DNA from: Deinococcus phoenicis
GTDB lineage: Bacteria; Deinococcota; Deinococci; Deinococcales; Deinococcaceae
Direction of reading: 5' to 3'
Length of the DNA: 64,000 nt
NCBI RefSeq assembly: GCF_000599865.1
Contig: NZ_JHAC01000011.1
Span: 1 to 64,000, forward strand
Part shown: positions 31,046-38,947 of the stretch, one piece after another
Layout of the letters: the number at the start of each line of letters is the position of its first letter
Numbering within the stretch: the stretch's first letter is position 1
Made by a program: the position numbers and the translations under genes
The notes under the pieces: generated by a model
Database searches by the model: none
What the model saw: only the letters and a program-made list of their open reading frames with translations
Told to the model about the DNA's origin: nothing

Positions 31046-31855
31046 TCAGGCGGCTTTTTGTTGCGACAGAACCTGTTGAGAGAGCCAGCGCCCCGTGCGG
31101 CGCTTCCGGGGGTCGCGGCAGGCCAGGAGCCACGCGGCCACTTCCTCCACGCGGTAGCAGTACCCGCCGCTGCGAGTGCGGATATGGGGACAGCCGAGCT
31201 TGGCCCACTGGCACAGCGCCTCCGTGGTCCGGCCAGTCATCCCGGCAAGCTCCCCCGCCCCGACATAGCCACGGGGCGGGGACTTTGGACCAATCGGGGG
31301 GGCGACCCTGGCCGCGTCCCGCTCGTCATACAGATAGAGCAGGCCGCCCGCGCTGCTGTCTCTCAGGCGGCGAAACGGCAGACCCTTCAGCCGTTCCTGC
31401 ACCCGGCTCTGGGCCATGTTCCAGCGGCGCATCAGTTCATGCTGAGTGACCATGCCGGGGGGTCGCTCCCTGAGGACCGGATTGGCCTCCTGTTCAGCCA
31501 GGAGCGCCCGCGCTGCGGCGCGTGTGATGCACGGGCAACGGGTGCCCACAGGTTTGATTGGGATACCCCGGTGCGTGAGATGCGCCTTGAGTGCAGCGAA
31601 GTCCGCAAAGGCCAGCGGTGCCCACAGTTCCGCGACAGGCACCAGATGGGCCGGTATCTCATTCAGGTTGTGCGTCTCGATGCCGTAAAGCAGTTCCGAA
31701 CGGCTCATCCCGAGCGCCCGGTAAATCATTTCATGGCTCTCACCTTTCAGGAGGCGGATGCGTACACGGCGGCACGTTTCAGGTGTCCACTGCACCCGCC
31801 CGCCAGAACTGCGGGGGACCGGTTCAATGTGGGACTGGCGTCTTACCTTTCCCAT
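31046..31855 (-). CDS. DNA-binding protein with excisionase/MerR-type HTH
   Basis: A 269-residue protein. Residues near 200-250 (GYVGAGELAGMTGRTTEALC, then YCYRVEEVAAWLLA) match the winged HTH_17/excisionase pattern. An additional HTH (TCRRVRIRLLKGESHEMIYR) lies near residue 30. The ATG at 31855 follows GGGAGG and was chosen over upstream starts that overlap the previous gene too far. It may regulate early genes. Confidence 0.68.
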   Translation of the reverse strand: MGKVRRQSHIEPVPRSSGGRVQWTPETCRRVRIRLLKGESHEMIYRALGMSRSELLYGIETHNLNEIPAHLVPVAELWAPLAFADFAALKAHLTHRGIPIKPVGTRCPCITRAAARALLAEQEANPVLRERPPGMVTQHELMRRWNMAQSRVQERLKGLPFRRLRDSSAGGLLYLYDERDAARVAPPIGPKSPPRGYVGAGELAGMTGRTTEALCQWAKLGCPHIRTRSGGYCYRVEEVAAWLLACRDPRKRRTGRWLSQQVLSQQKAA

Positions 31856-32139
31856 CCCTGCCTCCCTCCCCGGCAGTGGCTCACGTACCGGTAGGCGCGT
31901 TCCAGGCGGTCCAGTGCCCAGGTCAGCGGGGCATCCCGGCGCAGGGGCACGGGGACCGTGGAGAGCGAGGCCGCGCCGCGCAGCCGCCACCGGTGGGCGA
32001 GGGCGGCGCGCTGTTCGGAGACAGTCGCCTCACGCCACAGCAGGGTCACGTCCACGGCCTCCTCCCGGTGGGGGTAGAGCCTCCAGTCCTCTGAGGTGGG
32101 GCGCAGGGTGTTGGCATCGGTATAGGCGGGGCGGCTCAT
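31843..32139 (-). CDS. Small phage protein, unknown
   Basis: A 98-residue protein (MSRPAYTDANTLRPTSEDWR) with a basic helical C-terminus (WALDRLERAYRYVSHCRGGR). ATG overlaps the previous stop by 4 nt. It overlaps the next start by 13 nt. No motif recognised. Confidence 0.6.
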   Translation of the reverse strand: MSRPAYTDANTLRPTSEDWRLYPHREEAVDVTLLWREATVSEQRAALAHRWRLRGAASLSTVPVPLRRDAPLTWALDRLERAYRYVSHCRGGRQGWER

Positions 32140-32414
32140 CCGCGCCTCGTGGGGAAGCCAGCGGTTTCCAGAAGAGTTCGCAGGGTGTAGGTGCGCTCGG
32201 GATAGGGCCGGGGCGGGGGGGCGGTATCGGCGCTCAGGCGGGCGAGGAAGGCGCGGCGCTGGCGTTCCAGCTCTACGGCCCGCAGTTCGTCCCGCTCCCG
32301 CCTCAGCGTGGCTGTGGTGAGGCGCAGGCGGGCATTCTCGCGGCGGGCGGCGTGGAGTTGGCAGGCGGCGTAGGCGGCGAGAGCAGCGGTCAGCAGGATG
32401 AGGGTCCGGTTCAT
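32136..32414 (-). CDS. Membrane-anchored coiled-coil protein (spanin-like layout)
   Basis: A 92-residue protein: a hydrophobic N-terminal segment (MNRTLILLTAALAAYAACQL), then a long charged coiled coil (ARRENARLRLTTATLRRERD), and a Pro-rich end. This is the layout of a small i-spanin or a membrane anchor, but it is far from where lysis genes usually lie, so the role is not certain. The ATG follows GAGG. Confidence 0.58.
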   Translation of the reverse strand: MNRTLILLTAALAAYAACQLHAARRENARLRLTTATLRRERDELRAVELERQRRAFLARLSADTAPPPRPYPERTYTLRTLLETAGFPTRRG

Positions 32415-32469
32415 TCGCACCTCAAAGGCGAGCGCCCCGGCCTGGGGAGGCGGGGCGCTGGGGCGGGTT

Positions 32470-32480
32470 TTTGTGACAGA
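32470..32480 (-). repeat. Dispersed TCTGTCACAGA-like site, one mismatch
   Basis: Minus-strand sequence TATCTGTCACAAAAAC, lying in the leader of the gene starting at 32414, next to a GC-rich hairpin. Confidence 0.5.
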
Positions 32481-32487
32481 TAGGGGG

Positions 32488-32793
32488 CTAAAGGCCGATG
32501 ACGATGCGCTTTCCTGCAGGGATGAGATTCATAATCTCTTCAAAGGTGGGGGCGGGGCGCTCTCCCCACAGCTCACTGTGGATGCCCTCCCAGTTCAGGC
32601 CAAGCTCATGCGTCCAGACGGAGCGCCCCAGGGTCTTTTCAAGCGCCTCATGGAACACGTCAAACGGCATACTCAGCTCTTTCACCGTCATCTGAAACTC
32701 TGCCCGCTCCCGGCAGGTCATGCTCTCCCAATAGTGAGACCCGGCCAGCGCGATAGCTCTCTCTTTGCCAATGCTGATCTGTTGGGGCTTCAT
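32488..32793 (-). CDS. Conserved phage protein of a widespread family, unknown role
   Basis: A 101-residue protein with the pattern common in phage early regions: an N-terminal helix, ALAGSHYWESMTCRERAEFQ, MPFDVFHEALEKTLGRSVWT, then HELG and EEIMNLIP. I recognise this as the W/MPF/FHEALE/RPVWTHE type (DUF7736-like), but no activity is known. AAAGGAGA precedes the ATG. Confidence 0.68.
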   Translation of the reverse strand: MKPQQISIGKERAIALAGSHYWESMTCRERAEFQMTVKELSMPFDVFHEALEKTLGRSVWTHELGLNWEGIHSELWGERPAPTFEEIMNLIPAGKRIVIGL

Positions 32794-32933
32794 GTGCTCT
32801 CCTTTTCAACCAAAGTACAGCGTCCATCCCAGCGCACGCCTGCCGTGAAGCGCAGGCCGCAGCGGGCGCAGGTGAAGGTGACCTGGGGGCGGAAGGCGTA
32901 GGCGGTGACGGGTCGCCAGTCATGGCGGGTCAT
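32790..32933 (-). CDS. 47-residue zinc-ribbon protein
   Basis: The product MTRHDWRPVTAYAFRPQVTF, then CARCGLRFTAGVRWDGRC, overlaps both neighbours by ATGA. The CxxC motif and final Cys suggest zinc binding. The two 4-nt overlaps strongly support it. Confidence 0.65.
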   Translation of the reverse strand: MTRHDWRPVTAYAFRPQVTFTCARCGLRFTAGVRWDGRCTLVEKEST

Positions 32934-33289
32934 CTGCACACCTCAATCAGCGCATCCGGGTATTCCCGGCAGGCGGTCAAGTACCGCTGAAGCCAGGGCA
33001 GGAGGTGGATATAGAGGCCCCATCCATTCGGGCTGTCAAACGCCTTGAACCGCTCCGGGTCGGCCTCCATCTCCGCTATGCCGCGCTCCAGAACCGGGAT
33101 GATCTGATGGGCGTGGGTATAGCCGTGCTCATCAGGCCGCCACACGGCTTCATAGAGGCCCGCTTCAGAGGCCATGCGGTTGAGGTTGTGAGTGATGTTC
33201 GCGTCAAATACCGTCTCTGTCTCTTGTCCGCGTCCACAGCAGGGGCAGCGGTTCCCAACGGTGCGAATCAGGGTTACGTCAAGGCTCAT
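32930..33289 (-). CDS. Conserved phage protein, unknown
   Basis: A 119-residue protein. A CPCCGRG zinc knuckle near residue 15 is followed by YEAVWRPDEHGYTHAHQIIP, FDSPNGWGLYIHLLPWL and CREYPDALIEV. This WRPxE/NGWG/YPDA pattern is familiar from many phages, with no known activity. Its ATG overlaps the stop of the next upstream gene by 4 nt. Confidence 0.7.
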   Translation of the reverse strand: MSLDVTLIRTVGNRCPCCGRGQETETVFDANITHNLNRMASEAGLYEAVWRPDEHGYTHAHQIIPVLERGIAEMEADPERFKAFDSPNGWGLYIHLLPWLQRYLTACREYPDALIEVCR

Positions 33290-34278
33290 GCTCTCTCCCC
33301 TTTCGGGCGGGCCGCACCAATCGCCTGCTGGTAGAGGTTCAGGCAGCGGACGGTGTAGTAGATGACCCGTTCCAACTTCTCCGGGTCACTGCGGACGGCC
33401 CCGAGGCGGCTGTGAACGGTCAGCGGGCCTCCCGGCTCGGGGCGGTGGCAGCGGGGGCAGATGAAGGCCCACACGGGCGGCGTGCCGTCATTCGGGCGGG
33501 CTTCATGATCGCCAATAGGCAGGTGATGCGCCTCGTGGGGGAATCCGCTCTCAGCGGGCGTGCGTCCGCACCAGTAGCAGGGCGCGTTCAGCTTGCCGAA
33601 CGTCACGTAATCCACCGGCGCGGCGGCGGGCTTCACGGGTGCGTTAGGCCGGGCCTCCTCCGCTTCCACGATGTAGGTGCGGGTCGGGTCAATGTCGCCG
33701 TTGCCCAGCCTCAGCAGGAAGTCTTTCACCTGCTCACTGCTGTTCGCCCAGGCTTTCGGGAGGATGGCCCGCACCTCCAGGTCACTCAGGCCCTCCGTGT
33801 TCAGGGTGGTGCGGGCACGCTGGGCAGCATCGTCCAGCACGTCCTTCGTCTCTGCTGTCACCCGCACGGTGGTCGTGGGGGCGCGGTGGCCCGCTACCAC
33901 TTCCGCGAGGTTCCCGGCTTCGATGTGGGCGCGTACCACGTCAGGGGAGAGGTTCAGGCGGTCCAGCGCCTTGCCGATCAGCTCCCCTTCGGTGAGGCTG
34001 GCAGGGGTAAAACCGCCCTCCAGAGCGCAGCCCGTGAAGAGGTAGGGCCAGAACCCCTGAACGGTGCGGCCTTTCGTGCTGCCCCGGCGCTGCATCTCCC
34101 CTAGGACACGGGAGAGAAAGGCGTGCATGGTGATGTTCTCGCGCTTCTTCACTTCCTCCCAGCCCAGCCACAGATTCCGGCTGAGAGCCTGTTGCATGGG
34201 CCAGGTGGCGAGGTCGTAGGCGAGGAACTGCTCAGCCAGGGATGTTTCTGTGACAGAGAGAATCGGGGGTGCGGTCAC
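33286..34278 (-). CDS. Protein with C-terminal HNH-like zinc domain
   Basis: A 330-residue protein starting at a GTG that overlaps the previous stop (GTGA). The N-terminal 130 residues resemble helical replication-associated modules, without a clear motif. Residues about 245-295 (CYWCGRTPAESGFPHEAHHL, then FICPRCH) form a CxxC...H...CxxC site like HNH nucleases. The role is unknown; DNA binding or nuclease activity is possible. A TCTGTCACAGA copy lies in its first codons. Confidence 0.6.
   Translation of the reverse strand: MTAPPILSVTETSLAEQFLAYDLATWPMQQALSRNLWLGWEEVKKRENITMHAFLSRVLGEMQRRGSTKGRTVQGFWPYLFTGCALEGGFTPASLTEGELIGKALDRLNLSPDVVRAHIEAGNLAEVVAGHRAPTTTVRVTAETKDVLDDAAQRARTTLNTEGLSDLEVRAILPKAWANSSEQVKDFLLRLGNGDIDPTRTYIVEAEEARPNAPVKPAAAPVDYVTFGKLNAPCYWCGRTPAESGFPHEAHHLPIGDHEARPNDGTPPVWAFICPRCHRPEPGGPLTVHSRLGAVRSDPEKLERVIYYTVRCLNLYQQAIGAARPKGERA
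34247..34257 (-). repeat. Dispersed TCTGTCACAGA site, in coding DNA
   Basis: Minus-strand sequence TCTCTCTGTCACAGAAAC within codons 7-12 of the gene starting at 34278, where it encodes LSVTET. Confidence 0.55.
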
Positions 34279-34586
34279 GCCTCCCCTTTCAGGGAAGTGA
34301 GCGTCCACCAGTCCCCATACCGCGCAGGCTCCTCCGGGCGGCGGGCAATGGCCTCGGCCAGCGCGTCCCGGCACACGTCAGACAGGCCGTGATCGGTCAG
34401 CAGGGCCAGACACAGCCGCACGTTCTCCGGGGTGCAGGCGAACACGTGCTCAGGGCCGCCGAACTCGTGGGTGAGGATGTACCACGTGAGCGGGGGAAGC
34501 GGGGCGGGGATGGGCTGCGGGCGGGGACGGACGAAGAAGCCGCGCAAGCGGGAAGCGAGCGCGGCGAGGGGGAGCGGGGTGGTCAT
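34275..34586 (-). CDS. Small phage protein, unknown
   Basis: A 103-residue protein starting MTTPLPLAALASRLRGFFVR. GGAG precedes the ATG, which overlaps the previous stop. The second half (VFACTPENVRLCLALLTDHG, then ALAEAIARRPEEPARYGDW) is helical. No family known. Confidence 0.6.
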   Translation of the reverse strand: MTTPLPLAALASRLRGFFVRPRPQPIPAPLPPLTWYILTHEFGGPEHVFACTPENVRLCLALLTDHGLSDVCRDALAEAIARRPEEPARYGDWWTLTSLKGEA

Positions 34587-34777
34587 GTTCTCTCCAGTTG
34601 CACCCGTTCCCACCCCGCCCACCCCCGCAGCAGCGTTTCGGTGGCGAGGAGGCGGGCGGCGCGGCGGCTCAGGCCGTGGCTCTCCAGCCACAGCGTCAGG
34701 TGGTGGGGGCAGGCGGTGGTCAGGGTGTGGGTGCCGCAGCCGGTGAGGCGGTAGTGGGCGGGGGTCAACTCACCCAC
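34583..34777 (-). CDS. Small phage protein, start uncertain
   Basis: About 64 residues if it starts at GTG 34777; a TTG at 34768 overlapping the upstream stop is an equal choice. It contains CGTHTLTTACPHHLTLWLES, then a helical stretch (RRAARLLATETLLRG). Possible metal ligands C/H. Function unknown. Confidence 0.5.
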   Translation of the reverse strand: MGELTPAHYRLTGCGTHTLTTACPHHLTLWLESHGLSRRAARLLATETLLRGWAGWERVQLERT

Positions 34778-34962
34778 AGCCAACCGTCACGGGTTTCCAG
34801 GGGGCCGTCCGGGCCGCCGATGTTCTGTTCGGCGGCCCGGAGAATGCCCAGCACCAGGCCGGGGACCAGGTTCAACTCCCGCGCGATCTGCTCAATGGGC
34901 CGGGGTTCGGCGGTCAGCGCCGCCAGCACGCGGTCCCGGACAGGGTGGAGGCGGGCCGTCAC
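34765..34962 (-). CDS. Small winged-helix-like protein
   Basis: A 65-residue protein from a GTG that overlaps the previous stop (GTGA). It reads MTARLHPVRDRVLAALTAEP, then IEQIARELNLVPGLVLGILR, and GPLETRDGWLWV. Three helices and a beta wing fit a winged HTH. It may be a small regulator or replication partner. Confidence 0.55.
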   Translation of the reverse strand: MTARLHPVRDRVLAALTAEPRPIEQIARELNLVPGLVLGILRAAEQNIGGPDGPLETRDGWLWVS

Positions 34963-35180
34963 CGCGCCGCCTTCTGCCGGGCCTTCGCGCAGCAGGTAAA
35001 CGGCGGCGTCCAAATCTGGAGAACGTAGCCCTTGCGCGGCGTCACCGCCTCAATCAGCTTCGCCTCCCCCCCGCAGTGGGGGCAGCGCAGCTTCTCCGGG
35101 TTGCCGATCACCGCACCGCCGTTGCGGGTCAGCAGCTCCCCGAGGGTGGCGGGGCGGTTCAGGCGGCCATCAGGACGCAT
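34959..35180 (-). CDS. Zinc-ribbon protein
   Basis: A 73-residue protein with CPHCGGEAKLIEAV near residue 33 and CCAKARQ at the end (FTCC), giving two Cys pairs for zinc. It lies between the putative helicase loader and the winged-helix gene. Small zinc ribbons near replication genes may bind DNA; unproven. Confidence 0.6.
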   Translation of the reverse strand: MRPDGRLNRPATLGELLTRNGGAVIGNPEKLRCPHCGGEAKLIEAVTPRKGYVLQIWTPPFTCCAKARQKAAR

Positions 35181-35649
35181 CGGGGAGCGCCTGCCTTCTG
35201 GGGCCAGCGGTCAGGACGGGCGTGGCAGCCTGCGCCTGCTGGGTGAGGTGTTCGGCGTAGCGTTCCAGAAACTCGCGCTTGAGCCAGGGGAGGCGGTCGG
35301 CGTCCACTTCCCCGAGCGGCTTGCCGTTCGTGACACGGTTCATCAGGGTGCGCGTGTAGGTGCCGGGCAGGGTGGCCGCCTCGCCCCGCGTGGCGCGGTC
35401 TACGGCGGCGTCCCACTCGCTGAGCGCCTGCGCCTTGAAACTGGGGCGGGCGTAGTCAATCAGCTTTTGCACGCTGGGGAAGAAGTCATCAAAGCGCACC
35501 GAGGCGGCGATGGCCTGCGCCCACTCATCAGCGGTCAGGCCCGCGCCCCGGATGGTCAGGGCATAGAGGCGCGTCAGGGGCGCGGAAGGCGTCTGTTTGT
35601 GCCGCTCGCACAGCAGCTCCCAGTAGGCGGTGAACTCCAGTTCAGTCAT
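35170..35649 (-). CDS. Putative replicative helicase loader
   Basis: A 159-residue helical protein (MTELEFTAYWELLCERHKQT) directly after the replication initiator gene, with whose stop it overlaps. Its pattern of FPSVQKLIDYARPSF, then EFLERYAEHLTQQ resembles the small P/DnaI-type loaders and gp-P-like proteins that follow phage initiators, but lacks an ATPase. The call is by neighbour and general shape. Confidence 0.5.
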   Translation of the reverse strand: MTELEFTAYWELLCERHKQTPSAPLTRLYALTIRGAGLTADEWAQAIAASVRFDDFFPSVQKLIDYARPSFKAQALSEWDAAVDRATRGEAATLPGTYTRTLMNRVTNGKPLGEVDADRLPWLKREFLERYAEHLTQQAQAATPVLTAGPRRQALPDAS

Positions 35650-36532
35650 CGAATACCCCCGTGACGGCCTGCCGGGTGTCTTCCATGCGGGCCGCGAAGC
35701 GCTCGTTTGCCTGGGTTTGGGTTTGCGGGCGGGTCGCCGCCGCACCCTTGAGCGGGAACAGGCCCGCCCAGCCGTTCGTGATGCTCTGCTCCATCACGGC
35801 CAGCGGGTCGGGCTGCGCGGCCAACATCTTGAGCTGACGGCCCAGCGTCTCAGGCAGGCAGGAAAGCCGCCGCTTGCGCCGGTAGGCCAGCCAGTCCGCC
35901 CACGCCTCCGCAAAGCCTTGTAGGGCCGTTAGCGGGGCGGGAAGGGGCACGTCCTCGGGCCGGGCCGCCGCATCGCCGCCCGGAACTTTTTCAAGGGCTG
36001 TGGGTGGGTGGGTGATTCCCGCCTTCTGCCTTGCCTGACCCGGATTCCCGACAGGGGGAAGGGAGGTGTCAGATTCTGCCGGGATAGGGGTGGGCTGCTC
36101 CGCGCGGCGGGGTTCCGCGCCATCTTTTTTCTTTGTCCTGTCAGTCTTCGTAGAGTCAGTATTTGTAGTTACGGGTTTCCCGTCAGACGGTTTTCCCGTC
36201 TGACGGTTTTCCCGTTCATCGGTGACTTCGTAGGCCCAACCCGAGAGCCTGCCGTTTTCATCCTGCGCGGCCTTCCGGGAGATATACCCGGCGGCGATCA
36301 GTTCTTTCATCGCGTTCTGATGGGCTTCTCTGCCGTCGCTGCTTAGTGTTTCGAGCTGGCGCATGTAGTAGCGCCAGTCATCGGGAAAGCTGAGCATCAC
36401 GCCCAGCAGCCCCTTTGCCTTGAGACTCAGCGCCGGGTCGCGCAGCATGGCGTTTGCCAGCATCGTGAAGGGCGCGGTGCGCCGGTTGCGGAACCCCGCG
36501 CCCCGTTCCTGCGTATCATGTTGGGAAGTCAT
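35642..36532 (-). CDS. Replication initiator (replisome organiser)
   Basis: A 296-residue protein. Residues about 20-110 form a winged-HTH domain (RTAPFTMLANAMLRDPALSL, then KGLLGVMLSFPDDWRYYMR) typical of phage replication O/DnaD-like initiators. A charged linker (residues 110-190) holds the NRQTGKPSDGKPVTT stretch encoded by tandem repeats. The C-terminal domain (FAEAWADWLAYRRKRRLSCL) resembles the segment that contacts the helicase loader. The next gene is the likely loader. Confidence 0.75.
   Translation of the reverse strand: MTSQHDTQERGAGFRNRRTAPFTMLANAMLRDPALSLKAKGLLGVMLSFPDDWRYYMRQLETLSSDGREAHQNAMKELIAAGYISRKAAQDENGRLSGWAYEVTDERENRQTGKPSDGKPVTTNTDSTKTDRTKKKDGAEPRRAEQPTPIPAESDTSLPPVGNPGQARQKAGITHPPTALEKVPGGDAAARPEDVPLPAPLTALQGFAEAWADWLAYRRKRRLSCLPETLGRQLKMLAAQPDPLAVMEQSITNGWAGLFPLKGAAATRPQTQTQANERFAARMEDTRQAVTGVFDD
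36121..36213. other. Candidate phage replication origin (tandem iterons beside AT-rich DNA)
   Basis: Two tandem 16-bp repeats, GTCAGACGGTTTTCCC (36182-36197) and GTCTGACGGTTTTCCC (36198-36213), differ at a single base. A partial copy lies at 36171-36181. An AT-rich tract (36121-36170) lies beside them. The arrangement inside the initiator gene is like the lambda origin inside gene O. Inference, not shown. Confidence 0.55.
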
Positions 36533-36544
36533 AGAACCTCAAGC

Positions 36545-36578
36545 CGCCCGCGTCTCGTCCACGCGGGCGGCTCCGTTT
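36545..36578. terminator. GC-rich hairpin upstream of the initiator gene
   Basis: GCCGCCCGCG and CGCGGGCGGC pair perfectly over 10 bp around TCTCGTCCA. TCCGTTTT follows on the plus strand. It lies 5' of the initiator start at 36532. Confidence 0.45.
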
Positions 36579-36588
36579 TGAGAAGGGA

Positions 36589-37551
36589 TTAGGTCAGCAG
36601 CGGCTCGGCTTCCAGCGTGATGACGTGGCCGCCTCTGGCGTTGGTCGGCTCAACTTCCAGCCAGTCATTCAGCAGGTCGCGCAGCTCGCGGGCAAGGCGG
36701 TAAATCCCCATCTGCTGCGCGTAGGACGTGGCGAGGATGGCCGGGGCCTCCCGCTCGAACTCCAGAACGCGGCTCAGGGCGCGGCTCAGGGCGTCAGCCT
36801 GCTCTGAATGGCCTGCCTGCTGTAGCGCGTCCTGTAGCACCGTGTAAGGGGTGTCGCTCGGCAACGTGCGGCGACCCGCGTCATAGACCTCATTGGGGAT
36901 GCGCTCGGGGAGGTCGAACGGCGGTGCAGCGGCCAGCACCTCGCCCGTTTCTGGGTCGTGGGGCGGCGGCCAGGGCGCAGGTTCGGTAGGCGGCGCGACT
37001 GGGACGGGTTGGAAGCTGGGCGGGTTGGCGGGTGTGGGGCGCTTGCCGATGTTGGCGGTGTTCTGCGTGTAGGTGGTGCCGTTGCGCTCAACGGTGCGGC
37101 TATCATTAAACGGTTTAAAGATGTCCAACTCACGCCGCATGTTGCCGACGAACATGCTGCTTACGCCGCACTGCCGCGCAATCTTGGTGTCCACCCAGCC
37201 CTGCCACTCCGCATCTCGCAACAGCGTCTCCACCGCCCGCCGCTTGTCCGCATTCGTGCGCCGGAGGCCGTGGGTGCTGTTCGCCCCCACGCTGTAGAGA
37301 ATCGCGTCCCGGCGCGTGCCCTGCCGTACATCGGCGTCAATCTCGCGCCACTCGATCTGCTCATGCGCCCGGTAGCGGTGGAAACCGTCGGCCAGCCAAT
37401 ACTCGGAGCCGTCATAGAACACGGTGACGGGGGGCAGGACCACGTCGCTCAGCAGCGCGTCGGCGTATTCCTGAATGGCCGGAAGGCTGACTTCAGCGCG
37501 GGTCTGCGTGCCGCCGTCCGTGCGAATCTGCGCGAGTTTAAGCCTTTGCAT
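36589..37551 (-). CDS. ParB/Srx-domain protein
   Basis: A 320-residue protein. The N-terminal ParB-like domain is clear: ISLPAIQEYADALL-type helix, VFYDGSEYWLADGFHRYRAH and STHGLRRTNADKRRAVETLL. HTH-like residues follow at ARQCGVSSMFVGNMRRE. A Pro-rich linker and helical C-terminus end the protein. Phage ParB-domain proteins may serve as CTP-binding clamps, partition factors or nucleases. No parA is near. Confidence 0.78.
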   Translation of the reverse strand: MQRLKLAQIRTDGGTQTRAEVSLPAIQEYADALLSDVVLPPVTVFYDGSEYWLADGFHRYRAHEQIEWREIDADVRQGTRRDAILYSVGANSTHGLRRTNADKRRAVETLLRDAEWQGWVDTKIARQCGVSSMFVGNMRRELDIFKPFNDSRTVERNGTTYTQNTANIGKRPTPANPPSFQPVPVAPPTEPAPWPPPHDPETGEVLAAAPPFDLPERIPNEVYDAGRRTLPSDTPYTVLQDALQQAGHSEQADALSRALSRVLEFEREAPAILATSYAQQMGIYRLARELRDLLNDWLEVEPTNARGGHVITLEAEPLLT

Positions 37552-38098
37552 CGCCGTCCCCGTCCTTCAGGTCTTTGGGAATGTCAAAGAGGGGCAGCAT
37601 CAGCGGGTCTTTCTGCTCACCGTACACGCGGGCCTGCTCGGCGTACATGCTCGCCCGCTTCGCCCATTTCACGACCGCCCGCATGGCCTCGCCATACTTC
37701 CGGGCCACGTCCTTATCCGTCCCCAGTCGCCACGTGCCGTCATTGTCAAAGAAGCCGACGTGAATGCCGTAGATATCGTAGATTTCCTGCTCTGCCCGCA
37801 GACAGGCGGCCTTCGCGGTGTCGGGCGTCACGCCCAGCGCAGCGGCAATCTCCCGGTAGTGCATCCCCTGGTAAAGTCCCTTCGATTCCAGCAGTTCCAG
37901 CGCCTTAATCCATGAGGTCTTTTCGGTGAGCTTCGCCAGCTTGTGTTCGCGGATGGTGGCGGCCAGCTTGCCTGAGTACATCAGGGTCAGGGTGTTCATG
38001 AGGCTGACGCGGGCGCGGGGGTTGTCCGGGCTGAGCTTCTTGTACAGGCTCAGCGGGACCTTGCTGGCCCGTTCGGGCGCGTCGAACAGTCGAATCAT
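37538..38098 (-). CDS. HTH-containing phage protein, unknown
   Basis: A 186-residue protein with AAGGAG before the ATG. Residues about 75-105 (QGMHYREIAAALGVTPDTAK) form an HTH. A second part (VARKYGEAMRAVVKWAKRAS) is a basic helix. Its end overlaps the ParB-domain gene by 14 nt, suggesting joint translation. It may be a regulator of replication genes. Confidence 0.6.
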   Translation of the reverse strand: MIRLFDAPERASKVPLSLYKKLSPDNPRARVSLMNTLTLMYSGKLAATIREHKLAKLTEKTSWIKALELLESKGLYQGMHYREIAAALGVTPDTAKAACLRAEQEIYDIYGIHVGFFDNDGTWRLGTDKDVARKYGEAMRAVVKWAKRASMYAEQARVYGEQKDPLMLPLFDIPKDLKDGDGDAKA

Positions 38099-38226
38099 CT
38101 GCTACACTCCTTCTTGACTTGGTGAGGCCCCCGCGCATCTGCGGGGGCTTTGTCTTGCTTCCGAACCGCCGCGCTGCGGCCACCGTCCCGACTCGCACGG
38201 GCTGGGGGCTGTCCCCCGGTGACGTG

Positions 38227-38249
38227 AAAACCCCCGCGCTGGGCGGGGG
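38227..38249 (-). terminator. Intrinsic terminator after the ERF gene
   Basis: On the minus strand CCCCCGC and GCGGGGG pair around five bases, followed by TTTTC. It is placed 24 nt after the ERF stop. Confidence 0.7.
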
Positions 38250-38272
38250 CTGCGGTGGTGTTCGGGTGCTGT

Positions 38273-38947
38273 TCAGGCGGCTTCGAGCTTCGGTTCCCGC
38301 TCTGCCGCGTCCTGAAGTTTTTTCGCCTCAGCCACTGTGAGGTCCGTGAAGCTGCCGACCCTGAACCCCAGCACCTCGGCGGCAAAGTCCTTGTCTGCGC
38401 CGTCCCACTTCGTCCCCGCGAGGATGGCCCCGAGGCGGGCATGTAGCTGCTGCGCCTGCCCGGAGGTCAGAACGGGGCCGGTAGGCGGCTGCGCGGGCCG
38501 GGTGGGTGTCTGGGTGCGGGGCGGGGCCTGCTGCGCCTTCTGGGGGCCTCTGGGGGCGCTGGCGGCGTGTCCGTCGTCGTCGTCATCGGCCACGATGCCG
38601 AGAGCCGCGCTCAGGGAGTACCGACGCAAATACGTCAGGCCCGACCCCGCGCCCTGCGGATCGTCTTTTTGCAGCTTTACGCGGGCACGGCTGCTGATGT
38701 ATTCCCCGGAGGCGTGCAGCAGCATCGTTTCCAGGGCGATGTACCCCGGCTCATCGGTCACGGGCATTTGAACCACACTCAGCCCGTTCTCTGCCAGGGC
38801 ATCCCGGCAGGCGTCAAATACGCTGCCCAGATCGGCATATTTCGACTTGAGATGCCCGTTCTCAGAGGTCTTGAGCGCGGGACGAATAAGGCCCTGCACT
38901 TTAGACAGGGCCTTGGCGAGTTCAGACAGTGTGTTGCTTTTTTCCAC
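38273..38947 (-). CDS. ERF-family single-strand annealing recombinase
   Basis: A 224-residue protein with the ERF pattern: TLSELAKALSKVQGLIRPAL, HLKSKYADLGSVFDACRDAL, LETMLLHASGEYISSRARVK and GSGLTYLRRYSLSAALGI. A linker rich in Pro/Gln and a C-terminal helical domain follow. It anneals complementary DNA in phage recombination. Its GTG start (GGAG upstream) lies within the end of the HNH gene (26-nt overlap), so its N-terminus came with the insertion. Confidence 0.88.
   Translation of the reverse strand: MEKSNTLSELAKALSKVQGLIRPALKTSENGHLKSKYADLGSVFDACRDALAENGLSVVQMPVTDEPGYIALETMLLHASGEYISSRARVKLQKDDPQGAGSGLTYLRRYSLSAALGIVADDDDDGHAASAPRGPQKAQQAPPRTQTPTRPAQPPTGPVLTSGQAQQLHARLGAILAGTKWDGADKDFAAEVLGFRVGSFTDLTVAEAKKLQDAAEREPKLEAA

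Noticed and set aside
38128..38150. Hairpin GCCCCCGC/GCGGGGGC before the gene at 38098 as a leftward terminator
   Set aside because: The T-rich tail is on the plus strand only, so it cannot be the leftward terminator of ERF; the hairpin at 38227 fits that role.
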